In this document: piece by piece, positions 36,176 to 47,680 of the stretch
How the letters are laid out: each line of letters starts with the position of its first letter
Numbering within the stretch: position 1 is the stretch's first letter
Source: Vandiemenella viatica
Taxonomy: Eukaryota; Arthropoda; Insecta; Orthoptera; Morabidae
Direction of reading: 5' to 3'
Length of the DNA: 64,000 nucleotides
Assembly (NCBI GenBank): GCA_031002005.1
Contig: CM061921.1
Coordinates: 122,294,597-122,358,596 of the forward strand
The notes under the pieces: model-generated
Seen by the model: the letters and a program-made list of their open reading frames with translations, nothing else
Told to the model about the DNA's origin: nothing
Database searches by the model: none
Translations under genes and position numbers: made by a program

Positions 36176-36277
36176 CTATAAACTCCTTTAAAAATATCGT
36201 GTTATTGATTTGGCTTTAAACGATAAATTAATATATGAGACTAATTTAAACTGCAAGATATTTTAATTTAAGAATTT

Positions 36278-36702
36278 TGGTCTAGGATTTAGAAAGTACT
36301 TTTTAAAACTCTATGTGAGGAGCATAGTGCTTTATGGTAGAGAAACATGAAGTTTGGAAAAAACCAGAAAAAGAAATTGAAACATTTGAAACGCGGTGCA
36401 ATGCTGAAAATTTAGTGGACATGTAAAATACGAAATGAACAAATTTCTGAAATGATGGGTGAGAAAAGAAGTTTTTTTGGAAGATGCTTACAGAAATAAA
36501 AGACAGAATGGTAATTCACATTTTGAGACATAATTTGTTAGTGGAGGGAACTGTCAAAGTTTAGAACTGTAGAGGAAGACAGAGATTAGATTTCATGAAG
36601 CATATAATTGAGAACGTACAGTGTAAAGGGTTAGCACAAGATAGGGAACTGTTGATGATTGCTTCAAACCAGTCGAAAGACTGATGAAAGACAATAACAA
36701 AT
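36278..36702 (+). mobile_element. 5'-truncated copy of the 31-34 kb RTE LINE
   Basis: Nucleotide similarity to 33850-34290 is obvious through its length: TTTAGAAAGTACTTTTTAAA, GCATAGTGCTTTATGGTAG, GATGGGTGAGAAAAGAAGTT, GTAGAGGAAGACAGAGATTA, CCAGTCGAAAGACTGATGA. Small indels destroy the frame. Only the last 420 bp of the element are present. Confidence 0.85.
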
Positions 36703-36704
36703 AA

Positions 36705-37015
36705 TATGTTTTGTAAGAAGATTGAAACCCGCTTTTGTTGTTTCTAAAAAAGATAGTATTACTATATTTAACCTAATATAAGACAAAAATAATGTGTGTT
36801 TCACTGACCAAAGCTAAATTCCTAAATGATTTATTAATAATTTAATGACCGACCCATATTATCCTAATTTAGTTAGGGCTATTAATGTTAAATTTTCTTT
36901 TTTCTCTTTATTATAACTAAATAAAAGTAATAACATTTAATTTTGCTAAATTAGTTTGCTTATCACCTGGTTTTGTATCGTTTTATTTCATTCTATGGAA
37001 TAAACATTGGAAAAA
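36705..37015. other. unassigned AT-rich region
   Basis: Nothing supported. Confidence 0.3.
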
Positions 37016-37017
37016 CT

Positions 37018-38030
37018 CTGTTTTGAACCTTCGGCTTCGGCCCAAGGTTATGGCAAGAGCCGAACAATCGGCTTCGGCCAAAATATGACCTTCGGTCGGA
37101 CACTAAAAAAAAGACATTGTCACGCGTCCATTGGACACGATCTACTCGGCCGAATACAGCCGAATACGGCCGAGTGACGGACCGATCCCATTGAAATGGG
37201 ATAAGTCGGTCGTATTCGGCCGAATGGCAAACGTATATTGCGCTCCTGATAAACAAGTCTTCATTTTTTATCTTTTATTTGATCTTGATTTGTATTTTTT
37301 CAAACTCTATCATACACTGTGGTGGTACTGAGTCACTATAATTATTTTAATAAAAATATCTATGGAAAGGTCATTTATTTAAAATGCGCCTACGCGGTTA
37401 TAATGATTATTTAAAAAATATGTATAGTAAAGACAATTATTTGAACTTAATACTAGAATATTCTCAAACGATTAGGAGATATCACTCTTCTCGGGACCGC
37501 ATTTAGACAAAGTCTATATAGGCTGCAGCCTATGAGCTCCCATCACAAAAAACAAAATTTGCTTGTTTCTTATAATTATTCTTTTTTTATCTTGTTTTTT
37601 TCTTGTATGTTCCTTTATTTTTAAAATTGGAATATTGACTTTTGCGAAATTTGCAACATGGACATAACTCTCAACTTCGAATTCTTTTTCCTCTATAATT
37701 GTTCAGAGCGATGATTTAAAATTGTATTGATTTTCAGTTGTTTTCATCTTATCTGAACAATTCTATATTCTTCTAGATACGTAATCTGACTTTCATAATA
37801 TTTCACGAGGGCAAGGTAAACTCTATTTTTATGAAATGTAAGTCACTATACATTTTATAAAAAAACACCCTTTTCACTTTGTGTTGAAGCAGCAATGACG
37901 GATCGGCAATATGTGTCGAATGTTATCGGCTGCAGTGTACGAGGTTAGTCGAACAAACTGGTCGGCCGTCAAATCGGACGTTACTCGGACGAATGCAGTT
38001 TAGACGAAATTCGGTTCCAGTGGGCGACAA
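37018..38030. repeat. possible DNA-transposon relic with TTCGGC and CGGCCGAAT motifs
   Basis: 37020-37110 holds repeats of CTTCGGCTTCGGCC in both orientations. 37113-37235 has CATTGTC, GTCCATTGGACAC and several CGGCCGAATACGG units. In inverted orientation at the other end (38030-37890) occur CATTGTC, CCCACTGGAACCGA and GTCCGAGTAACGTCCGAT. The ends look like diverged, subterminal-repeat-rich TIRs of one element of about 0.9 kb with an AT-rich centre and no coding part. Family not identified. Confidence 0.4.
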
Positions 38031-38342
38031 TGCGCGATGCAGGGCGCTCGCGGCTGCCAAACAACGCCGACAGGGCGCGAGGTTGCGTTAGCTTGCCCGG
38101 TGTAGTCCCTGGGAGACAACACAAGCCGCTTCTGGCAGGCTGAGATATATGATGCGGACGGAAGTCTGCATATATGCAAAAATCAGATGCACGTATTGTT
38201 CCTCAAACCCTTTTATCAGGGATGTCCAACGTATTTGATGGTTGCTCAGCGCAATATAAATGTCAAAATGTATCTTCATGACTACCCAGTTCTCTCAGCC
38301 AGCAGGAATTCTGACATACTGTAACTTTCCAACTACCACCCT

Positions 38343-38368
38343 TCCCCCCCCCCCCACCACCACCACCT
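38343..38368 (+). repeat. C-tract with CCA triplets
   Basis: A run of about 12 C followed by (CCA)n. Confidence 0.9.
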
Positions 38369-38519
38369 TTTAATACTTCTTTGCCGGAGAATGACGGCAT
38401 TCTTTTATAACTTATATATATATTATTATTTTTAACTGCTTAACGTATAACTTATAAAAGATAATTCGTTGTCACAATTACAATGAAATAAAACTTGGAT
38501 GGATGCACAACACTAATTT

Positions 38520-38755
38520 ACCGAGCATAGGTGGTGTAAGGGATAGCGTTCTTGCCTCGCATTCGGGAGGACGGTGGTTCGAATCCCCATCCGGGCATCC
38601 AGATTTGGGTTTTCCATGGTTTCCCAAATCACTCCCGGCAAATGCCGGGATGCTTCCTTCAAAAGGCCATGGTCCGAATTCCTTCCCATTCCTTGCCCCC
38701 ATCCTTTCCTGTCTCTAAGACCTCGCTGTTAAGAGACGTTAAGCAGTTAAAAAAA
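38520..38755 (+). repeat. SINE family A, full-length reference copy
   Basis: Full tRNA-like head with GGTGGTGTAAGGGATAGCG (A-box) and GTGGTTCGAATCCCC (B-box), body TTTTCCATGGTTTCCCAAAT, ATGCCGGGATGCTTCCTTC, tail GACCTCGCTGTTAAGAGACG and an A-run. Perfect flanking duplication AACACTAATTT at 38509-38519 and 38756-38766 (the leading As are ambiguous with the tail). About 236 bp. It appears inserted near the 3' end of the mariner relic. Confidence 0.95.
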
Positions 38756-38784
38756 AACACTAATTTGAATTTTTTCCCCCTTCA

Positions 38785-39444
38785 ATAGTAGTTCCCTTGG
38801 GCAGCTATACACCGACGGAGTCGTTGTTTCAACTCTTGGTAGCAACACTGGAAGGTTTCAACTGGTAGGGCTGTTAACTGGCCGGTGACAATCTTTTGAA
38901 TTTTTTTCCAGAGTTTCAAAATGACGTCCTCTTTAAGACATGTTTCAATTGCGGGAAAAGGAAAAAGTCACAAGGACTTAAATCAGGTGAATAGGGGGGT
39001 GAATTGAGGAATGCGTTTTGAGGTCAAAAATTCACTGATGGAGAAAGCCGTGTGACACGGGGCTTTGTCATGATGAAGCATCCACTTGTCTGCAATATCT
39101 GTTCTCACACGAATCACTATTTTTCCTGAGCCTATCAAGGACACCTTTGTAAAATAATTGGTTAACAGTTTGTTTTGGAGTAACAAATTCTTAATGCACG
39201 ATACCCCTACTACCAAAAAAGCAAGTCAGCATTGTTTGATCTTTGAAGGTCTCCCCGAGCGAGGTTAATCTTCAACGTGTTCTCGACCTTCCAAAAATGA
39301 TTTGTGCCAGCGGAAAACTTGTGCTCTTCATAAGCAATGCTCCCCATAGGCCTATTTCAACCTTTCAAAGGTCACACTCACGGAATCCCGAAGTTTAACA
39401 CAAAACTTGATTGCACAACGTTGCTCTAAATTCCGATGCTCCAT
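38785..39444 (-). pseudogene. mariner-family transposase, internally deleted
   Basis: Minus strand from ATG at 39444: MEHRNLEQRCAIKFCVKLR, FERLK.AYGEHCL (helix-turn-helix region), then a jump to TMLTCFFGSRGIVH (about 39230), FVTPKQTVNQLFYKGVL, ADKWMLHHDKAPCHTAFSI (about 39095-39040), YSPDLSPCDFFLF (about 38995), and RLRRCIAAQGNYY at the end. The part that should carry the first catalytic Asp (GDETW) is deleted; the second (HHD) and third (SPDLSPCD) are present. About 220 codons against the usual 340-350. Two frame changes and stops. TIRs were not securely found; TACGAGGTATGAATGAAAAG on the minus strand at 39640 is a candidate right end. Confidence 0.85.
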
Positions 39445-39930
39445 TTTCGTAACACACAACAAAATCATAACTTCACTGATGGCGCTGTTAAAAATAATGT
39501 GTTGGCTGAACGGAGTTGAAACTCGGACTGAACATGTGGAAGAAATGAACAAACCGGTCTAGCACAGACCGATAGACACAGCGTTGCCAGATCGCTCGCA
39601 GCGTTACCAATCTCATTACTTTTCATTCATACCTCGTACATACATATATTATAAAATAGACAGTATACCATGTATCATATCTCCTTTTGAAAATGCATCA
39701 GTCACTTTTAATGTCTTTAAGATGTAGGGTTATGAACATTTCCTACTTTGAGATATTTGTAACCTTGTAAGTATATGTCTTTTAATACCCAATAGCAGTC
39801 GCTAGCAACAAGAGAATTACTTACCATTTTAATTTTAGCAATCTTCGTAACAATGATAAGGTGTGTTAAAACTTTTGTAAAAAAATCTAAAAGCATACTG
39901 GAATTTATTCTTTAATTAAAAAAAAAAAAT

Positions 39931-40168
39931 GAGCGTGGTGGGTAAGCCGTGTACGCTCGGCACTTGCATTTTAGAGGACGCAGGTTCGAATCCGTGTCCG
40001 GCCATTCAGATTTCGGTTTTCCATGGTTTTTCCGAAATCTCGCCAGTGTAACTGCCGGGATGGTTCCTTCAAAAAGCGATGGTACAATTCTTCCCGTTTC
40101 TTGGCCCCATTCCTTTCCCATCTGGATTGACCTCGACGTCGACGAGGTGTGAAGGCATAAGATAAATA
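39931..40168 (+). repeat. SINE family A, diverged subtype
   Basis: Head GAGCGTGGTGGGTAAGCCG and GGTTCGAATCCG, body TTTTCCATGGTTTTTCCGAA, CTGCCGGGATGGTTCCTTC, tail GACCTCGACGTCGACGAGG then AAGGCATAAG. The tail differs from the 38520 copy and resembles 24941 and 5381, suggesting two subfamilies (GACGTCGACGAGG-type and CGCTGTTAAGAGACG-type). Confidence 0.9.
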
Positions 40169-40169
40169 T

Positions 40170-41395
40170 ATGTGACAAACATAACTCGAATATAATGCTA
40201 TCAATAAAGAATAATGTTTCCAGCGAAGCGCAATGTTATACCAAATTTACCATACATAGATAGCAAAATCTCATTAATTATGATGCAGATTCACTGAGAA
40301 TCAAGAGCCCTTTCAGTAAAATAAATGGAAAATTAACTGCAAATAAAAACTTCTACTTAGAACATACTTATTATTTTAGCCGGAAGTATTTTTACTGTTT
40401 ATGTACAGTTTGTGGTTGATAATGGAGATAAATTTCAAGTTTCTTGGTAATAACGTTTCATATTTAACCTCAACTGTCTAAAATTGTCAGTGTTTTTGTT
40501 TTTTATTTTCGTGTAAAAATAATGAAAGAATCACACAACATGTGCAAAGTTGATGTCTGAAACATAATCCGTTGAAGCCTTTGAAGTACCGACAGATAAC
40601 ATAGCGATCACATTTGGGCTCATTTTACCTTCGTGTACGAAGCAGTAGTTGCTGTTGTTTAGCAATCACTTACAAACGCACAAAAAATGAATTGTTTATT
40701 TTAATTTATATCACCGACTTTAATTCTACATGGTAATGTCTGATAACGATTTCTATGAAAACAGATTACAGACATGATGAAGCGATTAAGTAATGGAACT
40801 AGTTCATCTCCTTGATCAAGACAACTGAAGAACTGGTGTACAAGTTATTAGCGTTTATGGTTTTGTTATTTCTGATTTCGTCACTTCTACTCTGGAAGCT
40901 GAATCTGGTAGTAAAATATCATGCGTTAGTTCTCCAAAAAGTTGAATTCTCCTTTAATTTGTGTGTCACGCTTATTCCCAATCGACAGAAATAAATGTTA
41001 TTTCAGAAGCAAATTTCTGCTTAAATTATTATCAGTACTAATTTAATTCAAGATTATTTCAAATCCTAGGTCTTTTATACACTTTAGTGTTTTTGTGGTT
41101 CTAGTAACAATTTTCAGTTGACATTTTCGATAATTAAATGAGATCTTCAGCCACTTAGTGGACCTGTTTGGAAGCGATTGTGTATACGGTACCGTAGTTT
41201 TGTAGTGCTCGAATATAATGGTTTTCCTCGATAACTTCGATTCCATCCTTACACAGAAATGGCGTTACTATGGAAACAGATTGAAATAACAGTGCATCGG
41301 TATCTGAAAATTCTTTGTAAGGCAATCCCGCACTTGATAAGACCACAGAGTCTTTTTGGATGTGAGATTGGGTGTGTAACTCGTTTGCACTCATA
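40170..41395. other. unassigned AT-rich region
   Basis: No gene recognised. Confidence 0.3.
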
Positions 41396-41404
41396 TTTCT
41401 CGCA

Positions 41405-41711
41405 GCGGATCTGGATGGCTCAGTGGTTAACGGCGTCTGACTGGAGTAATCGAAAGGTCCCCGTTTCGAATTCCTGTCTTGGCGGAGTTTTTCAAAGGCG
41501 CTTAACCCGAGCTTCAACTCTGGAACAGCTAGCTGTATAATGTGAAGCACGCCAGAATGCTTCCGTGGTTCGGATTCCACGTTAAACTGTAGGTTCCCTG
41601 TACCCGGCAGGATTGCTGGGCTAGGTTTAGGCGGCTACGACAGGGGCGGAATGCGCAGCCAATAGAAACACTGTCACCAGGTCATTACGACCACACGGAA
41701 TTATTATTATC
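41405..41711 (+). repeat. SINE family B, intact copy
   Basis: tRNA-like head GGATGGCTCAGTGGTTAACG and CCGTTTCGAATTCC, body TTAACCCGAGCTTCAACTC, GGATTCCACGTTAAACTGTA, GGCGGCTACGACAGGGGCGG, and an (ATT)n tail. Exact duplication TTTCTCGCA at 41396-41404 and 41712-41720. About 307 bp. Confidence 0.9.
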
Positions 41712-41724
41712 TTTCTCGCACTGT

Positions 41725-42390
41725 TTAGTAACAGTTGTTAGCCGATTACGTATATTATTTTACACTGATTTTTTATGAGGCAACAATGATTTTTGCAAGT
41801 TTTGATGCTTTTGAAAATAACTTTGTTGTGATCCCTTAAGTCGTTGGGAATGTGGTTCGTCAGATCATTGAAGTTGCAGATTTTTTCTTACTCATAATTT
41901 ATAGTTATTATACATACTTTTTGCATAAATAAACTTAATATAACGTAAATGAACAACTACTAAAAGGAATTTTCCGTGAGAAATGTCATTGTAAATGAGA
42001 AATTAAGAAGATTGAAGATACTTCAAAACCAGATAATTGTTATTCATTCATGCAGTAGATCATTGCCAATAATCAGGAATGGCATAGAGTTCAGTCAAAA
42101 TTTATCTTTATGCATGTCAAGGATGTCCTGGAGTGTCAGCCCGCAACCTGAAAATAAAGAATTCTAACTAACTAACTCTAAGTTAGGAAGCTTTTTTCTG
42201 TTATTTTATTTTGGTTGGTACATTATAGCTCAAGTCATAGGTTCATATAATCAGTTATTCTGACAAAACCATAATGCACACAAGATTGCATAAATTATAG
42301 GTTCCGGGCTCAATAAAGTGAGAACTTTTATGAACTTAAAACTGCAAATAATATTTGACATGTTAATTTGCACATTATTTTTGTCTTTTG
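41725..42390. other. unassigned AT-rich region
   Basis: Nothing supported. Confidence 0.3.
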
Positions 42391-42394
42391 TTAG

Positions 42395-42647
42395 AGATAG
42401 CTAGGTTAGTCGCGGTCGCACTTGTTCACGCGGGACCGACGATTGCTTATTCAGCGCCTGATGCGGCCGGTATCGACTGCATCCAATCACGTCATAGCGC
42501 TGCCCAGACCTCTCAAGATCCAGAGCACGCGCCTCGATTAATCAGCGGCCACAAAGAAATGCTACTGACAGCTGGAAAACACACGTCCTACCCACCTGCG
42601 CCCCCGCAGGATGCTTCTATGAAGATTGCTTCTGCAGTGCTCTTACT
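42395..42647 (+). other. CpG-rich exon-like block, possible first coding exon of a secreted protein
   Basis: A sharp CpG-rich island in AT-rich DNA. It is preceded by a polypyrimidine/AG acceptor-like TTTTTGTCTTTTGTTAG (ends 42394) and followed by a donor ACTGTAAGC (GT at 42648). Near its end ATG (42619) opens MKIASAVLL, reading into the donor in phase 2, which is how signal-peptide-bearing first exons of many insect cuticle and other secreted proteins are built. The rest would be 5' UTR. An open frame also spans the whole block. No following exon was recognised in the window. Inference, not proof. Confidence 0.45.
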
Positions 42648-42704
42648 GTAAGCAGAGGTTTGGGAACACATCAACTTCTTCGACTTTTTTATTTTTTTTA
42701 TTCA

Positions 42705-43041
42705 GGGGGTGTCCATTAATTACGTGAGGTGTTTATCCGGAATTCCGGACCTCCTCCCCCCCCCCCCCAGCTCTGGTGAGATTTGGTCGGACCCCCCTAA
42801 GATGACGTGAAATTTTGATGGGAACCCTCATCCCCATTAATCGACTTCGTGGTTTTTATTTTTTAGGTCTCCTGTTTCCGAGGAGGTCGGTTCTAGACTT
42901 TATACCACCTCCAAAGGCGAAATCCGCGTCGTTTGTGGCCCCCTTTTTTAAGTTCTTCAGTCTTTCAAGAATTTCAAAACCTCACGTGAGGTTTCTGTTG
43001 ACCCCCCCCCATTTCACCTCACGTAAATTAATTTACGCCCC
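42705..43041. mobile_element. MITE with ACGTGAGGTG inverted ends
   Basis: Left end GGGGGTGTCCATTAATTACG then TGAGGTG (42705-42731); right end, read on the other strand, GGGGCGTAAATTAATTTACG then TGAGGTG. Inner TIR parts are nearly perfect. The 337 bp interior has two C-tracts (about 42754 and 43004) and no coding capacity. Superfamily not assigned because no target duplication was clear. Confidence 0.75.
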
Positions 43042-43050
43042 TTTTGAGTT

Positions 43051-43266
43051 TAACGCATCGTCGTCGTCGAGGTCATTAGAGACGGGATAGGACTGGGGAC
43101 AAGGAACGGGAAGGAATTTGGATATGGCCTTATGAAGGAAGCACCCCGGCATTCACCTGGAGTGATTTGGGGAAACCATAGAAAACCCAAATCTAGATAC
43201 CCGAATGGGGATTCGAACCGGCATCCTCCCGAATGCGAGGCCAGAGCGGACTTCTTCGAGCTAAGG
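43051..43266 (-). repeat. SINE family A, minus copy
   Basis: Minus strand: B-box region CGGTTCGAATCCCC, body TTTTCTATGGTTTCCCCAAA, GAATGCCGGGGTGCTTCCTT, tail CTAATGACCTCGACGACGAC. Directly abuts the MITE on its left. Confidence 0.88.
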
Positions 43267-43269
43267 TTT

Positions 43270-46105
43270 GAAAACTGCGTGGTTTTGCTAAACACATAAC
43301 ACTAACAATATTGTGGAATTGATTTTTAAAAGGGTTTTGTTATTGGCTATAAGGCTTTCCATTAATTAATATTGAGAGAAACAACAAGGCGAAAAGCCAC
43401 TCAGAACTTTCTAGAGTTCCAAGTTTTCTCGCATCAGTAAAAGATTTACTTATAATCTACGATTTTTCACAGTAATTTAAATCGTGAAGATAATTGATTA
43501 GTCAGGTTGCAAACAAAAGCGATATTGCTATGACTCATAATCTAGCCAATTTGTTAATTTAATTAATTACGAATTTAACGAAATTATTGCTTTATCATAT
43601 ACTAGGAGCCTATAGGAATTAACATAATTTTCATGCTTCATTATTTTTTACTCATAACACATTAATTAATAATAAATTAATACGCACAATTACCATGAAT
43701 GAAATGCTGATTGGCTTTACGTGCTTAACGGCACCTGGCTTGCAAACAAATATCGTCAATGTTAAACCAAATGTCATAGATCAAGATGCACATTATCTCA
43801 CACCAGGCTATTAAGAGTGAATAACATAAACGAATTATGAATCGGTTTTACATTTGCCATGAAACTCCTGGCGCTTAGAGATTGGAATTTTGTAGACAGC
43901 GTGTATAGCGTGGCATCTGGGTGCACAGATATGTTTAGTTTCCTATCCGAATAGAAATTGTGTTGCTTGATCCCGCTAAATCAGAGTATTGGGCGCCAAA
44001 GAAAGTGGAAAGAGCTTGTTTTCTCCACGAAGAATCAAACAATTATATAGATGGAAGAGTTCAGTTATGTTTTATGAAAGAGAATAAAAATAATAAATGC
44101 AAATTATCTCACTTATTCCAATGTACACAAAGACACGAATTCTTCATCTAACTCACCAGCAGATTTATTTAAAGAAAAAATATGTAACATGTTCCTTGTC
44201 GTATCCAAATTTCAATATGCCTATGAGTGAATGATAAAATTTCCTTTTGGTCTGGTTATTGTCACTGAACATAGGTTCGCAGTCACAGAATCGATAGTCT
44301 TGCTAGTACTTCGATTTGTTCTACATGTGTAAAATTACTAACGCATCTACTCCCTGAACAATTACATTATTTTTTTTGGAAAGAAGCTACAACAGGGCTA
44401 CTCAGAAAGTCGTGTAACTGTAATGCAGGGGGGTTCATTACTACAAAACAATCAACAGATACCTATTTGAATAAAACATGACCTTTTTACCCCGTTGTTG
44501 TGAATGTAACTGAAAAAAAGCCAATAAATCGAGACATCGATATGTAGATTGAAGTTCCGTTTTATGTCTCCCCAGAGGAACATATTCAAACATTCGATTT
44601 CTCACTTCATTCTCAAGAGCAAATAATTTCTTCTTGTTGTTAATTTAAACTTTGGGTGATATTTTAACCATTCGTTCTTAATATTGTTCAGATACGGGTT
44701 TGCTGTCCTGCGATTTTATTTGTGTGCCAGTACACAAGGAAAATATTTATTTAGTATGGTTGAAAAATCAATGTTTTTCACTTTTAATATTTGACGGTGT
44801 CTTTCATTGTGTAGGGTGAGTGTAAAGACAGTACATACAAACTCTCATTTGCAGCAATGGTTAATTGTTACCGCAAGCACCAGCGGTCATTGTGTATAGT
44901 ATCCAAGAATCATAATTTATGAATGCCTTTACTGATTCGATAACGCAGATAATTTTTGAAAATTGCAACTGAAAACGATCTTTGAAAATCGTATGAATAG
45001 AAGCGTTGGTTTGCTATTAGTTTTCAGAGTTACATTGTAAAACGAATGCAATTTTCTTAAATTTTCGCATTTATTGATTTCAAAATAATCTGTTTAAATG
45101 ACTTGTTAAGTACTGACAGTTAAAGTGGTTTTTAATGGAAATTACTGCTTCAAGTCAGATTTAAGCGGAGCACAAAATAAAACAGAAATAAAGCATTTAG
45201 GAGATAGTGGTAGCCCTCAATTACAAAAATTAGTAACGAAAGGGATAATTGTTACAAGCGCGTCTCCAATATTTGCGGTACAGACAAGAAATAGAAATGC
45301 ATACTGAAATATTTTCAAACGGTTCCGATATAACACAACTGAATTAACATACAGGGGCAGTTAAGTTCAGCGTCTCGAAGGGCAAAGACCCTTCCCGGAT
45401 GTTTCGAAATGGGTTGATCGAGGATACGGAAAATTCAGTATGAAAATGAAATAAGTTGTATCCTTAAAATGGAACTAGTGAATGAAATTCATCAAAGAGG
45501 GGAGCAAACCCTGATTTCTGAGTATTTTCAACATAAAAGACGAGAAGAAAATTACTAAGGTCAAGGAGATATTGATGAATTATAAATGATGACATGTTCT
45601 ATGTTGGAAGGTGGGAGCAGAGCTATGGATGGGATCGAATTCAGTCAGGGAGGCGAGGAGAACTGCTGAATTGGTCATACAAATATGACAATAGTGAGGC
45701 GGATGAGTGGTGCCTTCAAGATGCGATTACAGATCAATACGATAAACTGGTAACGTCGCGTGTTATCAGCTTCCAGAGGATCTAAAACAATATCATAATG
45801 GGGGACTAATAACATTTTATTAGTTAGCTGGATTTCAACGAATGTGAACTATGTACAGTACTTTCAATAATTTATAATTTTAATTGCTTTAAATGTGTCC
45901 TATGATTTAATACAATTTTTCATTTGATCTATGCAAATTAATGCTAATATGATGGTGTTGTATGCTAAGTTGGGCATAAATAACAATCTGTATTGAAATA
46001 TTGCTCTAACGATCATTTATGTTGCATTGATAGATACTAATGATTTTGATAGGTGTAGCTAAATTATTATTATTGTTTTTACCTCTCTGGCCTCGCATAT
46101 AAATG
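43270..46105. other. unassigned AT-rich region
   Basis: No gene recognised. Frames at 43960-44151 and 45594-45785 are open but match no family I know. Confidence 0.3.
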
Positions 46106-46114
46106 TGATGAATT

Positions 46115-46790
46115 GATTTGTACTCTCTTGAGTCGTGATTGTTGCTGTGAATAGCACTAGACGCATCGGACATTCCACTTTAGAAATTGTTCGTGAGTTC
46201 AATATTCCTCGATCCACAACGTCGAGAATGTGCCGTGCTTATATAACTTCCGGTATTAGGAAACAGTGGCCAAACATATCTACTTGCCTCTGCGTCGAGG
46301 TGTCTATGTTGATAGAAAAACAGCAGAACTCAATGTGTCAGTGAGGACAGTGCAGCAAAATTAGGATTTGGTGGGATATGGCAGCAGAAGACCGACGCGA
46401 GTAGCCCTGCTAACAAAACCCCATCGGCTGTATCGCCTCTCACGGACTCTGGTTGGACCCTATATGCCTGAAAAATCAGATGAGTCACGGTATGTTCCTC
46501 ATAGCCTTGACGCAGGTTGTCAGGAAGGCACTTGACTCCGGCTGTGTTAATATTACATATGCTCTAAATGAGCCAACCATTGACTGTAAATAGCTATTGG
46601 AGAGTATTTACAACCGTTCATGGCCTTGATGTTCCCAAACAACGTGGACTTTGAGCCATGTCACGGAGCCAGAATCGTTCACAGTAGGTTTTAGGAACAT
46701 TCTGCACAATTACAGCGAATGATTGATATCGCTACACGTGAATCCAATCGAACATATCTACAGCATGATCTAAAAGTGAGTTCGTGATCA
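46115..46790 (+). pseudogene. Tc1-like transposase relic
   Basis: In several frames: GHSTLEIVREFNIPRSTTSR (helix-turn-helix, about 46165-46230), AELNVSVRTVQQN, VGYGSRRPTRVALLTKPHRL (about 46365-46430), YRLSRTLVGP, SDESRY (first catalytic Asp, about 46473), then after a poorly matching stretch ARIVHSRF and NPIEHIYSMI (about 46742-46770), the usual NPIE end. Many stops and shifts; no TIR located. Confidence 0.7.
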
Positions 46791-46799
46791 ATGTCCTGT

Positions 46800-47675
46800 A
46801 CTTTTGTAGAGGAAACATGGGTGAGTACTACCAACATTATCACGTCGGGTTTCTGCACTTCGCCGTGAAAAAGAGTGTCCCACACAATATTACGAGCTAT
46901 CCCATGACTTCTGGCTCTGCAACGATACCTCAATGACGTCTTTATATAAGAATACCAAACAAATGGTTCACTTCTGAAAAAACTTTCAAGGCGTTAGCTT
47001 TATTGCAGCCTTTTTATATCAATATATTTTATACAGAAGGTTTCCCAAACTGTTTCGTTCTCTCTTGCATTAGTTAATGTACTGCTTGCTATTTATTCCT
47101 CAGTTATGTGCTGGTAAATTTAAATCTGTAATTCTTCCCTTCTCGTATTCACTCAGATCATAAGTTTCTATATTGACCTACGTTCTTCACTTTCGTGCAC
47201 TGGAAAGTCCGTCTATCCTATCAAACGCGTGTATGTGCCCAGTGCTCTGAGCTTTCCGCGAACTAACTGGACTCTTCGGATTATCATCGCTTCATTATTT
47301 TATCTCTGACAAAAGAATACTTTGTATTCCAAAAAAATTTCATCTCCTGTGATCACCGGATTAGTTTAGGTGTCGATGTCATAGGCCAACTAAAGCTCTG
47401 CAAAACTATTCCTTTAACACATAAGCTTCGTGTTCGCTGGCCATGATGAAAACGTTTTTAACCGGATCATTCATTCCAATTTTGATATTATATTTGAACG
47501 GAACGAACAGCCTATTAACTTCTGATTGACAAAAATTGATCGTATTTGCTTAATGACTTGAATGAAGGTTGTTTGACATCATCGGAAACGGAAGAGAATC
47601 GTTTCAAGTGATTAAGATATTCCTGAAAGTCGCTGCCGCTTATTTGTCTCTCAGTAAAAACGGCGCTTTTATTCT
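46800..47675. other. unassigned region
   Basis: Nothing supported. Confidence 0.3.
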
Positions 47676-47680
47676 TCTGG

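Noticed and set aside
39640..39660. Mariner right TIR
   Set aside because: TACGAGGTATG... fits mariner ends, but no matching left end was found, so it was not listed as a separate feature.
45594..45785. Open frame with YDNSEADEWCLQDAITDQYD
   Set aside because: Looks coding-like by composition, but no family is recognised and no splice or start context supports it; left unassigned.
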